This document shows, piece by piece, positions 24,940 to 33,253 of a DNA stretch of 47,228 nucleotides. The first letter of the stretch is position 1; the number at the start of each line of letters is the position of its first letter. Source of the stretch: Pseudonocardia sp. KRD291 (GTDB lineage: Bacteria > Actinomycetota > Actinomycetes > Mycobacteriales > Pseudonocardiaceae); NCBI RefSeq assembly GCF_019263595.1, contig NZ_JADQDD010000013.1:1-47228 (forward strand), read 5' to 3'. Made by a program: the position numbers and the translations under genes. The notes under the pieces are model-generated. The model saw only the letters and a program-made list of their open reading frames with translations. It ran no database searches and was not told the DNA's origin.

Positions 24940-26352
24940 CTAGACCGAGCTCATCCGTTCGACGAGTGCGGCGTACCAGCGCTGCTCCCGGACAGTGCGC
25001 AGGTGCGAGTCGTTGTGCCAGAGAATGCCCAGCGTGCCGCGGTAGCGGCGGCACTCGTCGGCGATCCGCGAGACCGCGGCGAACGCGGCGTCGGGAGACA
25101 ACGACATGTAGCCGAAGAGGGTCACGTCCATGACCTGGAGCGGCCGCTCGCGCAGTGTCGAGGGGCGGCGCCCGGCGAGATCGAAGACCGGGAACTCGCG
25201 GGAGGTCCCGGTCCGGAAGCCGACGGCATCCGCGTAGGCCACGGTGCTGTCGTACGCGAGGCCGGCGGCCTCCCAGTTCCGCCATGTGGACAGCGTCCAC
25301 TGAAGATAGTGCTGACGGCCTCCCCACCGGTCCTGGTGGACGCCCTGCCGCTCGGCCACCTCGCGCAGCCCCGCGAACTCCGTGGCGGTCCGTTCCGGGT
25401 CGCGGTAGGTGCCGAACCCCGCGTGGTAGCCCACCTCGTGGCCGCGTTCGTGCACGCGCCCGATCAGCTCCCGGATCCACGGATGCCCGAGGGTGTAGAG
25501 CGCGCCGGAGGCGACGTCGGTCCGGGTGTGGGACTGGAAGTAGAACGCCGCTCGGAGCCCGTGGCGCTCACTGGTCCGCATCAGGAGGTCGAACGTGTTG
25601 TGCGGGTCCCTGCGGTGGTCGGCGCGTCGCGCGAGCAGCGAGTGCGCCCGCCGGCCGGCCAGCCCGGGGCTCCGCCGGAGCACGAGGTCGGCGGCGAACT
25701 GGCGCGCGACGTCGGCCGGGCGACGCCCGAGGACGGCAAGTGGGTCGTCGACATCGTGACTCAGCAGCACCTCGTAGGAGCGGTCACGACGGCGCAGCCG
25801 GGGCCAGAGCCGCTCGAAGGCGAGCCACAGCACCTCGACGTAGGCGTCCGCGACGGGCGTGACGATCAGGTCGGCGCTCCCCGTCGTCGACGCCGCCGCC
25901 GGAAACCGCCCGTAGCGGTCCCGGTCGACGAGCACTGCCTCCTCGTATCTGCTGAGCAGGAAGAACACGCCACCGAAGACGTCGACCCCGAGCGTCATCC
26001 CGTCCGGGTCCGGCGTCACGAGCGCCCGCGCCGGCGGCGTCGCGCCGTAGAGCACCGGGATCGGCTGACCCGGCCGCAGGGCCGTGGACCCGGGGTCGTC
26101 GACCGCCAGACGGGCGATCGGCGCCGCGGGAAGCGACGCGGGCGCGAGCCAGTCCTCGACGCGGGTGCCGAACAGGGACTCCGGCACGACGACCCGTCGG
26201 GCGTTCTCGTCGCCATCGAGCCGGATCCGGACATCGGAGCGGTCGGCCTGCTCCAACCGCCACTCCAGGCCGAGCCAGTCGCCGAGCACGACGTCGAGGA
26301 CGTAGCGACGCTCGGCGCCGTACCCGCTCGGCGTCTCCACGACCAGCGTCAT
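24940..26352 (-). CDS. Polysaccharide deacetylase family protein with N-terminal DUF7033-like domain
   Basis: A 470-residue protein. The N-terminal part (YVLDVVLGDWLGLEW, VFGGVFFLLSRYEE) looks like the domain that often precedes this deacetylase group; the C-terminal part has LLSHDVDDPLA with the metal-binding Asp pair, FYFQSHTRTDV and GHEVGYHAGFGTY with the His motif, and GILWHNDSHL near the end. It would remove acetyl groups from a sugar; the substrate is not known. It is the first gene of the long leftward operon and is divergent from the PIG-L deacetylase. Confidence 0.8.
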   Translation of the reverse strand: MTLVVETPSGYGAERRYVLDVVLGDWLGLEWRLEQADRSDVRIRLDGDENARRVVVPESLFGTRVEDWLAPASLPAAPIARLAVDDPGSTALRPGQPIPVLYGATPPARALVTPDPDGMTLGVDVFGGVFFLLSRYEEAVLVDRDRYGRFPAAASTTGSADLIVTPVADAYVEVLWLAFERLWPRLRRRDRSYEVLLSHDVDDPLAVLGRRPADVARQFAADLVLRRSPGLAGRRAHSLLARRADHRRDPHNTFDLLMRTSERHGLRAAFYFQSHTRTDVASGALYTLGHPWIRELIGRVHERGHEVGYHAGFGTYRDPERTATEFAGLREVAERQGVHQDRWGGRQHYLQWTLSTWRNWEAAGLAYDSTVAYADAVGFRTGTSREFPVFDLAGRRPSTLRERPLQVMDVTLFGYMSLSPDAAFAAVSRIADECRRYRGTLGILWHNDSHLRTVREQRWYAALVERMSSV

Positions 26353-26492
26353 CGCAGCTCGTCCGGCAGGCCCGGATGAGCCGTCGGATCGGCGGGTCCG
26401 TGCATGGCGCGGACCTTATCCCGGGTAACGATCGTGTGCGGCGGTCCGAGTGCGAGGGGCATACGGGCGACGACCTGTTGGAGGGACGCCAG

Positions 26493-27128
26493 ATGTTGCC
26501 TGACCGCATGACCATCCTCGTGATCGCTCCGCACACGGACGACGGGGAGCTCGGTGCCGGTGGTTCGATCGCCCGGTGGGTCGAGGAGGGGCACGAGGTC
26601 CACTACGTCGCCCTGTCCGCATGCGAGTCCTCGGTCCCGGACCACCTGCCCTCGGACGTACTGCGCACCGAGGTCGCACTGGCCACGAAGGAGCTCGGGA
26701 TCCAGCCGGGCCGGGTCCGGGTGCTCGACTTCGAGGTACGCCGGTTCCCGCGCGACCGCCAGGAGGTCCTGCAGGTGATGGTCGACCTCAACCGTGATCT
26801 CCGCCCCGGCCTGGTGCTGCTGCCGGGCGCCGACGATCTGCACCAGGACCACCAGGTCGTGGGCGCCGAGGGCCTCCGCGCGTTCAAGCACACGTCGGTG
26901 CTCGGCTACGAGATCGCGTGGAACAACACGGCCTTCCGCACCGCCTCCTTCGTCGCGCTCGAGGAGCGCCACGTGGAGGCGAAGATCGCCGCGCTCGGCT
27001 GCTACGGGTCGCAGGCGCACCGCCCGTACGCCTCCGCCGACTTCCTCCGCTCCCAGGTGCGCTTCCACGGTGTCCGGGCCGGCACGACCTTTGCCGAGAC
27101 GTTCGAGGTGCACCGATGGATCCTGTGA
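26493..27128 (+). CDS. PIG-L family N-acetyl-sugar deacetylase
   Basis: A Zn-dependent deacetylase of 211 residues, the size of LmbE/PIG-L enzymes that deacetylate GlcNAc derivatives or mycothiol precursors. Metal-site motif IAPHTDDGELGAGG (His14, Asp16, Asp17) and the second motif DLHQDHQVVG with its His are intact. The open frame extends upstream to 26376, but ATG 26493 has GGAGGGA 6-7 nt upstream; a further ATG at 26508 is the alternative. It starts a short rightward operon with the Wzz/BY-kinase gene, 31 bp apart. Confidence 0.88.
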   Translation: MLPDRMTILVIAPHTDDGELGAGGSIARWVEEGHEVHYVALSACESSVPDHLPSDVLRTEVALATKELGIQPGRVRVLDFEVRRFPRDRQEVLQVMVDLNRDLRPGLVLLPGADDLHQDHQVVGAEGLRAFKHTSVLGYEIAWNNTAFRTASFVALEERHVEAKIAALGCYGSQAHRPYASADFLRSQVRFHGVRAGTTFAETFEVHRWIL

Positions 27129-27159
27129 TCACGTCAATCCCGATCAGACGGAGTCGTCG

Positions 27160-28743
27160 ATGACACCGCAGCAGTACCTCGAGCTCTTCCGGGAGCGTTG
27201 GATGGTCGTCGTCGCCGGGCTCCTGCTGGGCATCCTGGTGGCACTCGGCGTGGTGGTGGCCGGCCCGACCGTGTACCCCTCGTCGGTGACGATGGTCGTG
27301 TCGAGCCGCTCGTCGCCCGACCTGGCCACCGCGATCGAGGGCGACCAGCTCTCGACCCAGCGGATGCAGACCTACATCCAGCTGCTCACCAGCACACGCC
27401 TCCTGGGTGAGGTGGCATCGGACCTCCAGCTCGGCGTGACCGGCGACGAGCTCGCCGAGCGCGTGACCGCCTCGGCCGAACCGGAGACGATCCTGCTGAC
27501 CGCGACCGTCACCGATCCGGCACCCGCCCGGGCTGCGGAGATCGCCAACGCCCTGGCGGCCCGGTTCGTGCAGGACGTCGCTGAGGTGGAACAGCCCGCC
27601 GATCCCACTCTGGACCCGCTCGTCACCGTCAAGGTGTACGAGCCCGCCGTGCCCTCGACCGACCCGGCCTCCCCCCGTCCCGCGCTCACCGTGGCACTGG
27701 GCGCCGTCATCGGGCTGATCGTCGGCGTCGGGGCGGCGGCCACACGGCAGTGGTTCGACACCCGGGTGCGCACCCGCCGCCGGCTCGGCGAGGTACTGCG
27801 GGCGCCGGTCCTGGGGGAGCTCTCCGTCGCCCGCGCTGCCGAGTCCGAACCGTTGCTCATGCTGGCCGACTCGCGGGGGCCCCGCGCAGAGGAGTTCCGA
27901 CGGCTGCGCACCAACCTGCAGCACGTCGTCCTCGACCGCGGCCACAAGGTCATCATGGTCACGAGCCCGTCGATCGGTGACGGGAAGACCACCGTGGCGT
28001 GCAACCTGGCCTGCGCGCTGGCCGGTGCGGGCCGGCGCGTGCTCGTCGTCGAGACGGACCTTCGGTGCCCGCACGCCGCCGACCTCTTCCGGGTCGAGGC
28101 GGGGGTCGGCCTGACCGACGTGCTCGCCGGCCGCGCACGGCTGGGCGGCGTCGTTCGGCGCTGGTCGGAGGGCGTCGACGGGGTGGCGAGCGGTCCGCTG
28201 CCCACGCATCCCGGCGAGATGCTCGGCTCCCCCAGCCTGCGTCGGATGCTCGCCGATGCCCGCGCCCGCTACGACGTCGTGCTCGTGGATGCCTCACCGA
28301 TGCTGGCGGTGGCCGACGCCGCGGTCGTGGCCGCCCACGTCGACGGCGTCCTCCTGGTGGTCCGCCACGGCACGGCGGCGCGGTCGGTCGAGGAGACGAA
28401 GGATTCCCTGGACATCGTCTCCGGCAGGCTGCTGGGAACGGTCCTGACGATGAGCCCGGCACGCCGTGGGCACGCCGGCGACACCGGCGTCATGCCGGAG
28501 CGCGAGCCGTCTCCACGTCCGGCCGGTCCGGCTCGCCCGACGGCCGAACCGGCACCCGTACCGGTACCGGCGCCCCGGCCGGCGGTCGTGGCCATGCCTG
28601 CCCGGCAGGAACCTGGGTCCCCCGGCGAGGCCTCGCCCCCGGAGGCTCCGCGAGAGACGGCATCTCCGGACGAGCCCGATGACGGCCCCCACGATGCGGC
28701 TCCCCGCACCACGGTCCCCGAGCGCGGAACCGCCGATATGTAG
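27160..28743 (+). CDS. Wzz/BY-kinase-type chain-length and tyrosine-kinase fusion
   Basis: A 527-residue polysaccharide co-polymerase. Two membrane segments (about 14-36 and 175-193) frame an external Wzz domain. The cytoplasmic ATPase has Walker A SPSIGDGKTT (269-278), a Walker A' variant VVETDLR (297-302, Glu for the usual first Asp) and Walker B VVLVDASP (373-380). Such proteins control chain length and autophosphorylate a C-terminal tyrosine cluster. Here residues 432-527 are proline-rich and contain no Tyr at all. Tyr occurs only at 6, 39, 72, 160 and 371. ATG 27160 follows PIG-L at 31 bp. Confidence 0.88.
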   Translation: MTPQQYLELFRERWMVVVAGLLLGILVALGVVVAGPTVYPSSVTMVVSSRSSPDLATAIEGDQLSTQRMQTYIQLLTSTRLLGEVASDLQLGVTGDELAERVTASAEPETILLTATVTDPAPARAAEIANALAARFVQDVAEVEQPADPTLDPLVTVKVYEPAVPSTDPASPRPALTVALGAVIGLIVGVGAAATRQWFDTRVRTRRRLGEVLRAPVLGELSVARAAESEPLLMLADSRGPRAEEFRRLRTNLQHVVLDRGHKVIMVTSPSIGDGKTTVACNLACALAGAGRRVLVVETDLRCPHAADLFRVEAGVGLTDVLAGRARLGGVVRRWSEGVDGVASGPLPTHPGEMLGSPSLRRMLADARARYDVVLVDASPMLAVADAAVVAAHVDGVLLVVRHGTAARSVEETKDSLDIVSGRLLGTVLTMSPARRGHAGDTGVMPEREPSPRPAGPARPTAEPAPVPVPAPRPAVVAMPARQEPGSPGEASPPEAPRETASPDEPDDGPHDAAPRTTVPERGTADM

Positions 28744-28751
28744 CAGCAGTC

Positions 28752-29414
28752 CTATCCCGCGCCGGTGCGCCGGTCGCGCAGCAGGCCCAGGGCATCCACC
28801 GCCAGTGCCGAGCCCAGTACCGCGACGACCGCGGCGCAGAAGCCGCCGATCGCATCGGTCGGGTAGTGGACGTCTCCGGCGACGAGGAGGAAGGCCATGC
28901 TGCCGCCGAGGAGCACGGCCCCGGCGGCGACGAGCAGACCGGCGGCAGCGGGACCGGGCCGCATCACGCTCACCACCACCAGGGCCGCGACCAGGCCGAG
29001 CGCGGTGGCGCCGCCGGCGTGGCCGCTCGGATAGGCGAAGTCGCCGTCGAGAGTCCGCCCGATCAGGGGTTTCGACACCGTCGTGAGCAATCCGGCCAGG
29101 CCCGGGCCGACGACGGCGACCACGGCGAGCCTGCGCAGCCGCAGCGCCACACAGATCCCGGCCAGCAACAGGGACAGCACGACGACCGACCAGGCGTCGC
29201 CCACACCCATCAGCAGGTCCCCGCCTCGGGTGTCCCCCGGGCCGATCGAGTCGATCAGTGACTGTGATCGGTTGTCGAGCCGTCCCGGTGTCGAGTTCCC
29301 GGCATAACGCCAGGCCAGCAGGACGAACACGACCCCGGACAACGCCACCGCGACGGCCGCCTGGCGACGCAGGGCGTGGGGCAGGGCGGACGGCGAGGAT
29401 TGCAGAGTGCCCAT
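28752..29414 (-). CDS. PAP2-family membrane phosphatase
   Basis: A 220-residue membrane protein with about six hydrophobic segments. PAP2 signatures present: KPLIGRT, the catalytic-region AYPSGHAGG with its His, and VHYPTDAIGG with the second His and Asp. The normal Ser-Arg pair six to seven residues before that His is replaced by Leu-Leu. Undecaprenyl-pyrophosphate or lipid-phosphate dephosphorylation is the family role and would fit recycling of the lipid carrier. ATG 29414 (MGTLQSSPS) was preferred over an upstream in-frame start. It converges on the BY-kinase gene, 8 bp away. Confidence 0.85.
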   Translation of the reverse strand: MGTLQSSPSALPHALRRQAAVAVALSGVVFVLLAWRYAGNSTPGRLDNRSQSLIDSIGPGDTRGGDLLMGVGDAWSVVVLSLLLAGICVALRLRRLAVVAVVGPGLAGLLTTVSKPLIGRTLDGDFAYPSGHAGGATALGLVAALVVVSVMRPGPAAAGLLVAAGAVLLGGSMAFLLVAGDVHYPTDAIGGFCAAVVAVLGSALAVDALGLLRDRRTGAG

Positions 29415-29616
29415 ACCGTCAGAGTACCGACCGAACGCCTTTCCCTCGCGCACGATTCAGCACGAATCCCGGGAAGATCTACTCCTCCCGAATTCGTGAT
29501 CCATAAGGATCGGGCGATTCATGCGCCACAGGAATCCGTCAATTCTGATGAACCGATCGGTCCGGTCTGCGCGGATACTCACGATCAGCCGCGACGATTC
29601 CGACGAGGGACGGGCC

Positions 29617-29934
29617 ATGCCGACATTGCACACTCACGTGGAGGCCACCTCAGCGCGACGTCGGCGCCGGTCCACCTCTCCCGAGTGGGGCGTCCCCGCC
29701 CCGCACGGCTCGACCCGCCGGCGGTCGCCGCGGAAGCGGGCCGGGGAGGAGCCGACGGGCAGGCGGGGGGACCCACCGGCACGCCGCTGCCGGTGCGGAC
29801 ACGGCAGGGACAACCACCTGCACTACCGCCACGGCGACGAGTGCGGCATCTGTGGCGCGACGGTGTGCTCGCGGTACCGCCCGTGCAGGGACTGGCTCCG
29901 TGTCCTCAGATGGTTCGGCCGTCTCTACGGTTAG
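29617..29934 (+). CDS. Small Cys/His-rich hypothetical protein
   Basis: A 105-residue protein: an Arg-rich, disordered first half and a compact C-terminal part with CRCGH, NHLHYRHG, ECGIC and TVC in 40 residues. Six Cys and several His in this spacing suggest a zinc-binding fold; similar short motifs are common in actinobacterial proteins of unknown function. ATG 29617 follows GAGGGA at 6 nt; an upstream in-frame ATG (29521) gives no better context. It stands alone between divergent or convergent neighbours. Confidence 0.6.
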   Translation: MPTLHTHVEATSARRRRRSTSPEWGVPAPHGSTRRRSPRKRAGEEPTGRRGDPPARRCRCGHGRDNHLHYRHGDECGICGATVCSRYRPCRDWLRVLRWFGRLYG

Positions 29935-29951
29935 TGGCGACCCGCCGCCAC
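29934..29951 (+). terminator. Short hairpin at the stop of the Cys/His gene
   Basis: GTGGCG (29934-29939) and CGCCAC (29946-29951) pair around a 6-nt loop, starting at the last base of the TAG. Weak but well placed. The rest of the gap to 30112 shows nothing recognisable. Confidence 0.35.
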
Positions 29952-30112
29952 CGACCGCGGAGCCAGTGAACTGCTGTCAGAACGAACCCAACGGATTTCG
30001 GACTCTGGCGATCGTGATCGCATCCGGTTCGGACGATGACGTTCTGATCCGCGGGCCTGCCGCGCTCGCCCGGCTCGAACGGCGTCCCGAGTGCGGCTGG
30101 CGGCCCGTCGGG

Positions 30113-30772
30113 TCAGCTGCCGCCCCGCGGCGCCAGCGGCCCGTCCACGGGCGGCTCGCCGGGAAGTGTCCGGCGCCCCTTAGCCGCCAGGCCGTCGAGC
30201 ATCACGGTCAAGCTGCGCCGCCAGTGCGCCGGAGTACCCATGATCCCCAGCACGTCCACCGGGGACGCGGCGGCCTGGACGAGCACGAGGACGTCGCGCC
30301 ACGTGACGTCCTCGCGGATCGACCCGACGCGCTGTGCGCGCGCCGTCAGCTCGGCCAGGGCGTCGCGAATCTTTGTCACATGCGGCACGAACACGTCCGA
30401 GTGGTACACGTCGGAGCCGGCGATGAACTCCGCAAGCCCGCGGTTCGACACCCACTGCTCGACGAGCGCAGCCAGGAACTCCTCCAGGTCGCGCACCGGC
30501 TCCGTGCCGGCAAGAGCCCGGTCCGCCGCGGCGTTCGACTCCAACATCACGTCCAGCAACGTCGCTTCGAGCAACGCTTCCTTCGATCCGAAGCGCCGGT
30601 ACAGCGTGCCGACACCGACCTCCGCCCGAGCGGCGAGTTCAGCGCTGCTGATATCCAGGCCTTGCTCGGCCACCATCACCTTCGCCGCCGCCAGCAACCG
30701 GCGGCGCTTCCGTCGCGAATCGGCGCGCTCGACGACGGCGGGCTCGGACTGCTCGGGACGACCGTTGGGCAC
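30113..30772 (-). CDS. TetR-family transcriptional regulator
   Basis: A 219-residue repressor. The N-terminal helix-turn-helix is clear: LLAAAKVMVAEQG, ISSAELAARAEVGVGTLYRRF, GSKEALLEATL (residues about 24-68). The C-terminal ligand domain is unassigned. It is divergent from the CocE/NonD hydrolase gene, which it probably controls together with itself. GTG 30772 (VPNGRPEQ) is preceded by TATGCT at 30784-30779 with 6 nt between, which points to a leaderless mRNA. Confidence 0.85.
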   Translation of the reverse strand: MPNGRPEQSEPAVVERADSRRKRRRLLAAAKVMVAEQGLDISSAELAARAEVGVGTLYRRFGSKEALLEATLLDVMLESNAAADRALAGTEPVRDLEEFLAALVEQWVSNRGLAEFIAGSDVYHSDVFVPHVTKIRDALAELTARAQRVGSIREDVTWRDVLVLVQAAASPVDVLGIMGTPAHWRRSLTVMLDGLAAKGRRTLPGEPPVDGPLAPRGGS

Positions 30773-31033
30773 GGCCCCAGCATAAGCGATCGGACGACGG
30801 TCGTCCGCGCACTTGCGTCGCCCGGACCGATCGCGGCGACCGCCTCGAACGTGCGTGGTGTCACGGTGTCCCCGGCGCCAAGGGTGCCGAACCTCCACGG
30901 CCAGGCGCCGAGCCGGACCGGCATCTCCGGCGGACCCGGCGTCGGCGTCTTTGTCGGGAGTGCCCGCGCGCCCGAGAACGGACGACTTGATTTCGTACGG
31001 AACGAGCACGTCCGTTTGGGCTAGAGTACGTCC
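30773..31033. promoter_or_regulatory. Divergent promoter/operator region of tetR and hydrolase
   Basis: A perfect 17-bp palindrome, CGGACGAC-G-GTCGTCCG, lies at 30791-30807 over the expected -35 of the TetR gene. The same 8-bp half-site CGGACGAC recurs at 30979-30986, and CGTCCGTT at 31009-31016 is the inverse of AACGGACG at 30977-30984, close to the hydrolase start. A TAGAGT -10-like hexamer (31022-31027) ends 6 nt before the hydrolase ATG, again a leaderless layout. Regulation by the adjacent TetR protein is inferred. Confidence 0.72.
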
Positions 31034-32686
31034 ATGGCCGACAACGACGTCATCGAACTCGGTGCGCTGCCCCCGGACACGAGCCACGAGGAGATGCGCC
31101 GGATCCTCGGTCTCCCTGGCGCTCGGTGCGAGTACCACATCGAGACCGACCTGGAGACGCCCACCCGCGACGGACACACGTTGCGAGCGGACCACTACGT
31201 CCCCGACGTGGACGGGCCCTCGGCGACCGTCCTGGTGCGCTCGCCCTACGGGCGGACCTTCCCGCAGACCCATCTGTTGGCAGCGATCTACGCGGCGAGC
31301 GGCTACCACGTGCTGTTCCAGAGCTGCCGGGGGACCGCCGGATCGTCGGATTTGTTCCAGCCGATGGTCCGCGAGACCGAGGACGCCCAGGACACCGTCG
31401 CATGGCTGCGCGAGCAGCCTTGGTTCGACGGCAACCTCGCCACGGCCGGCGCCTCCTACCTCGCGTTCACCCAGTTCGCGCTGCTGCAGGACCCGCCGCC
31501 GGAACTGCGGGCCAGCGTGCTCGTGATGGGTCCGTACGACTTCGCCCGCGTCGCGATGGAGAACGGAATCTTCCAGCTCGAGACTTGGCTCGGCTGGAGC
31601 ACGCTCATGGCCGACCTGCGGGAGGCCATCGCCGCGGGAGGTGTCGAGCAGGCATTCGGGCACAAGCAGCTCGACTATCTGAGCCTGCCCCTCGGCGACG
31701 CCGCCGACACCGTCATGCACGGCGACGCCCCCTGGTACCGGGACTGGCTGCGACACCCCGACCTGACAAAAGAGTTCTGGGACGGCTACCGGGCCACCGA
31801 GGCCCTGCAGCGCGTGCGGACGCCGGTGCTGCTCGTCGGCGGCTGGCAAGACGTGTTCGTCGACCAGACGGTCGAGGCCTTCCGGGTGCTGCGGGAGCGC
31901 GGGGTGGACGCCGCCCTGACCGTCGGCCCCTGGAAGCACCTGGAGCTCACGAGCGCCGCCGCACCGACCGTCGCCCAGGAGTCGTTGGCGTGGCTGGACC
32001 GCCATCTGTACGACAAGGGGCCCAGTCGCCCGCCATTGCGGCTCTACGTCACCGGGGCCGACGAATGGTCCGAGCCTGCCGAGTTCCCGACCGCGACGAG
32101 CACCTGGCGCGTCGTGTTCCCGGCGACGATCGGCGCCGTCCGGGAGGGCCCCGGCGACGACGGGGCCAGCCGGTTCACCTTCGACCCCGCCGACCCCACA
32201 CCGGTGTACGGCGGGCGTCGCAACGACGTCGCAGCCGGCAGCGTCGACAACACCGAGCTCGAGAAGCGCGAGGACGTCCTGGTCTTCACCGGCGACCGGC
32301 ACGACACGGACCTGGAGATCGTCGGCGTGCCGGTGGCGGAGGTCCGTCTCACGAGCGACAACCCCCACGGCGATCTTTTCGTGCGGCTCTGCGACGTGGA
32401 CGAGCACGGCGGCTCGACGAACTTCACCGACGGTATCGCGCGGCTGGATCCGACGGTTCCGGCCGGCACGGCGCAGACAGTACGCGTCACGCTGGACCCC
32501 TGTGCCCACCGGATCCGCCCCGGGCACCGGCTCCGCATGCAGATCTCGGGCGGGGCGCACCCGCGGTTCGCGCGCAACCTCGGGACGGGCGAGCCGATCG
32601 AGACGGCGACCGCGCTGCGGCCGTCGACCCGGACCGTGCACCACGCGGGGACGGCGGTCACACTACCTGTCCACGGCGGGGAGTGA
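31034..32686 (+). CDS. CocE/NonD-family alpha/beta hydrolase
   Basis: A 550-residue serine esterase/acylase or peptidase-like enzyme (X-Pro dipeptidyl-peptidase fold). Catalytic triad candidates: Ser141 in AGASYLAF, Asp273 in GGWQDVFVD and His302 in GPWKHLEL; the C-terminal half (FVRLCDVDEHGGSTNFTDG, PCAHRIRPGHRLRMQIS) is the jelly-roll domain. The substrate is unknown. Its TGA is unusual: the T is host DNA and GA is the first two bases of the IS terminal repeat, so the insertion created the present stop. The C-terminus LPVHGGE looks close to complete for the family. Confidence 0.88.
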   Translation: MADNDVIELGALPPDTSHEEMRRILGLPGARCEYHIETDLETPTRDGHTLRADHYVPDVDGPSATVLVRSPYGRTFPQTHLLAAIYAASGYHVLFQSCRGTAGSSDLFQPMVRETEDAQDTVAWLREQPWFDGNLATAGASYLAFTQFALLQDPPPELRASVLVMGPYDFARVAMENGIFQLETWLGWSTLMADLREAIAAGGVEQAFGHKQLDYLSLPLGDAADTVMHGDAPWYRDWLRHPDLTKEFWDGYRATEALQRVRTPVLLVGGWQDVFVDQTVEAFRVLRERGVDAALTVGPWKHLELTSAAAPTVAQESLAWLDRHLYDKGPSRPPLRLYVTGADEWSEPAEFPTATSTWRVVFPATIGAVREGPGDDGASRFTFDPADPTPVYGGRRNDVAAGSVDNTELEKREDVLVFTGDRHDTDLEIVGVPVAEVRLTSDNPHGDLFVRLCDVDEHGGSTNFTDGIARLDPTVPAGTAQTVRVTLDPCAHRIRPGHRLRMQISGGAHPRFARNLGTGEPIETATALRPSTRTVHHAGTAVTLPVHGGE

Positions 32687-32701
32687 GCCTTTGCCAACCT
32701 G
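32685..32701 (+). repeat. IS terminal inverted repeat, left
   Basis: GAGCCTTTGCCAACCTG, perfect complement of 33360-33376. Its first two bases complete the stop codon of the hydrolase gene. Confidence 0.9.
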
Positions 32702-32702
32702 A

Positions 32703-33252
32703 TCAAGCGTTGGCGGTCATGAGGGTCTGAACTGCGGCGATGAGCTTGTCCGCGGTGTTCGGGCTGGAGCGGATCTTCCGCAGGACTCGCCAGTTCTTGA
32801 GCTCGGCGTTGGCCCGCTCACCGGGTCCGCGGCGGCGGGCGTGGGCGGTGTTCCCCGTGGGCCTTGTGCTTCCCGGAGTAGAACGCCCGGTCGTACCCCG
32901 ATGCCATCCCGACCCGGTCGATGCGCAGCAACGTGCCGTCGAGGATCACGAACGCCTTGCGCTTGGCGACCTCGATCGCCTGCTCGAGAGTCGGCGCCTT
33001 CGCCGCGAGTAGGTCGAGACCCCCGCGGATGTAGCGGTACGCCGTCGAGGTGCCGACCCTGAACCCGCAGGCAGCTCGGCGTAGGTGTCGTTCTTGCGCA
33101 GGTGCGCGACCACGAGCAGGGCCTGACGGCTGGCGGCTGGCGGGAAGCTTCCGCCACCGGGTCCCGCGCTCGTTGCGGCGGCCGCGCAGCAGGTCCGCGA
33201 GCAGGTTGAGCGCGCGGCTGGACATGGTCATCCCGGACGGGTAGGACAGCAC
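32703..33252 (-). pseudogene. Broken IS5-family transposase
   Basis: The natural start is GTG 33252 (reads LSYPSGMTMSSRALNLL), with AGGAG at 33263-33259 and a 6-nt spacer. TRWRKLPASRQ is followed by a duplicated 7-bp unit GCCAGCC that shifts the frame, and a one-base loss then returns it at CGFRVGTSTAYRYI. LDLLAAKAPTLEQAIEVAKR, FVILDGTLLRIDRV and FYSGKHKAHG are good transposase sequence. After that about 100 residues, including much of the DDE catalytic region, are missing and the frame changes; the tail ELKNWRVLRKIRSSP to LIAAVQTLMTANA survives to a TGA at 32705-32703. Confidence 0.85.
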
Positions 33253-33253
33253 C

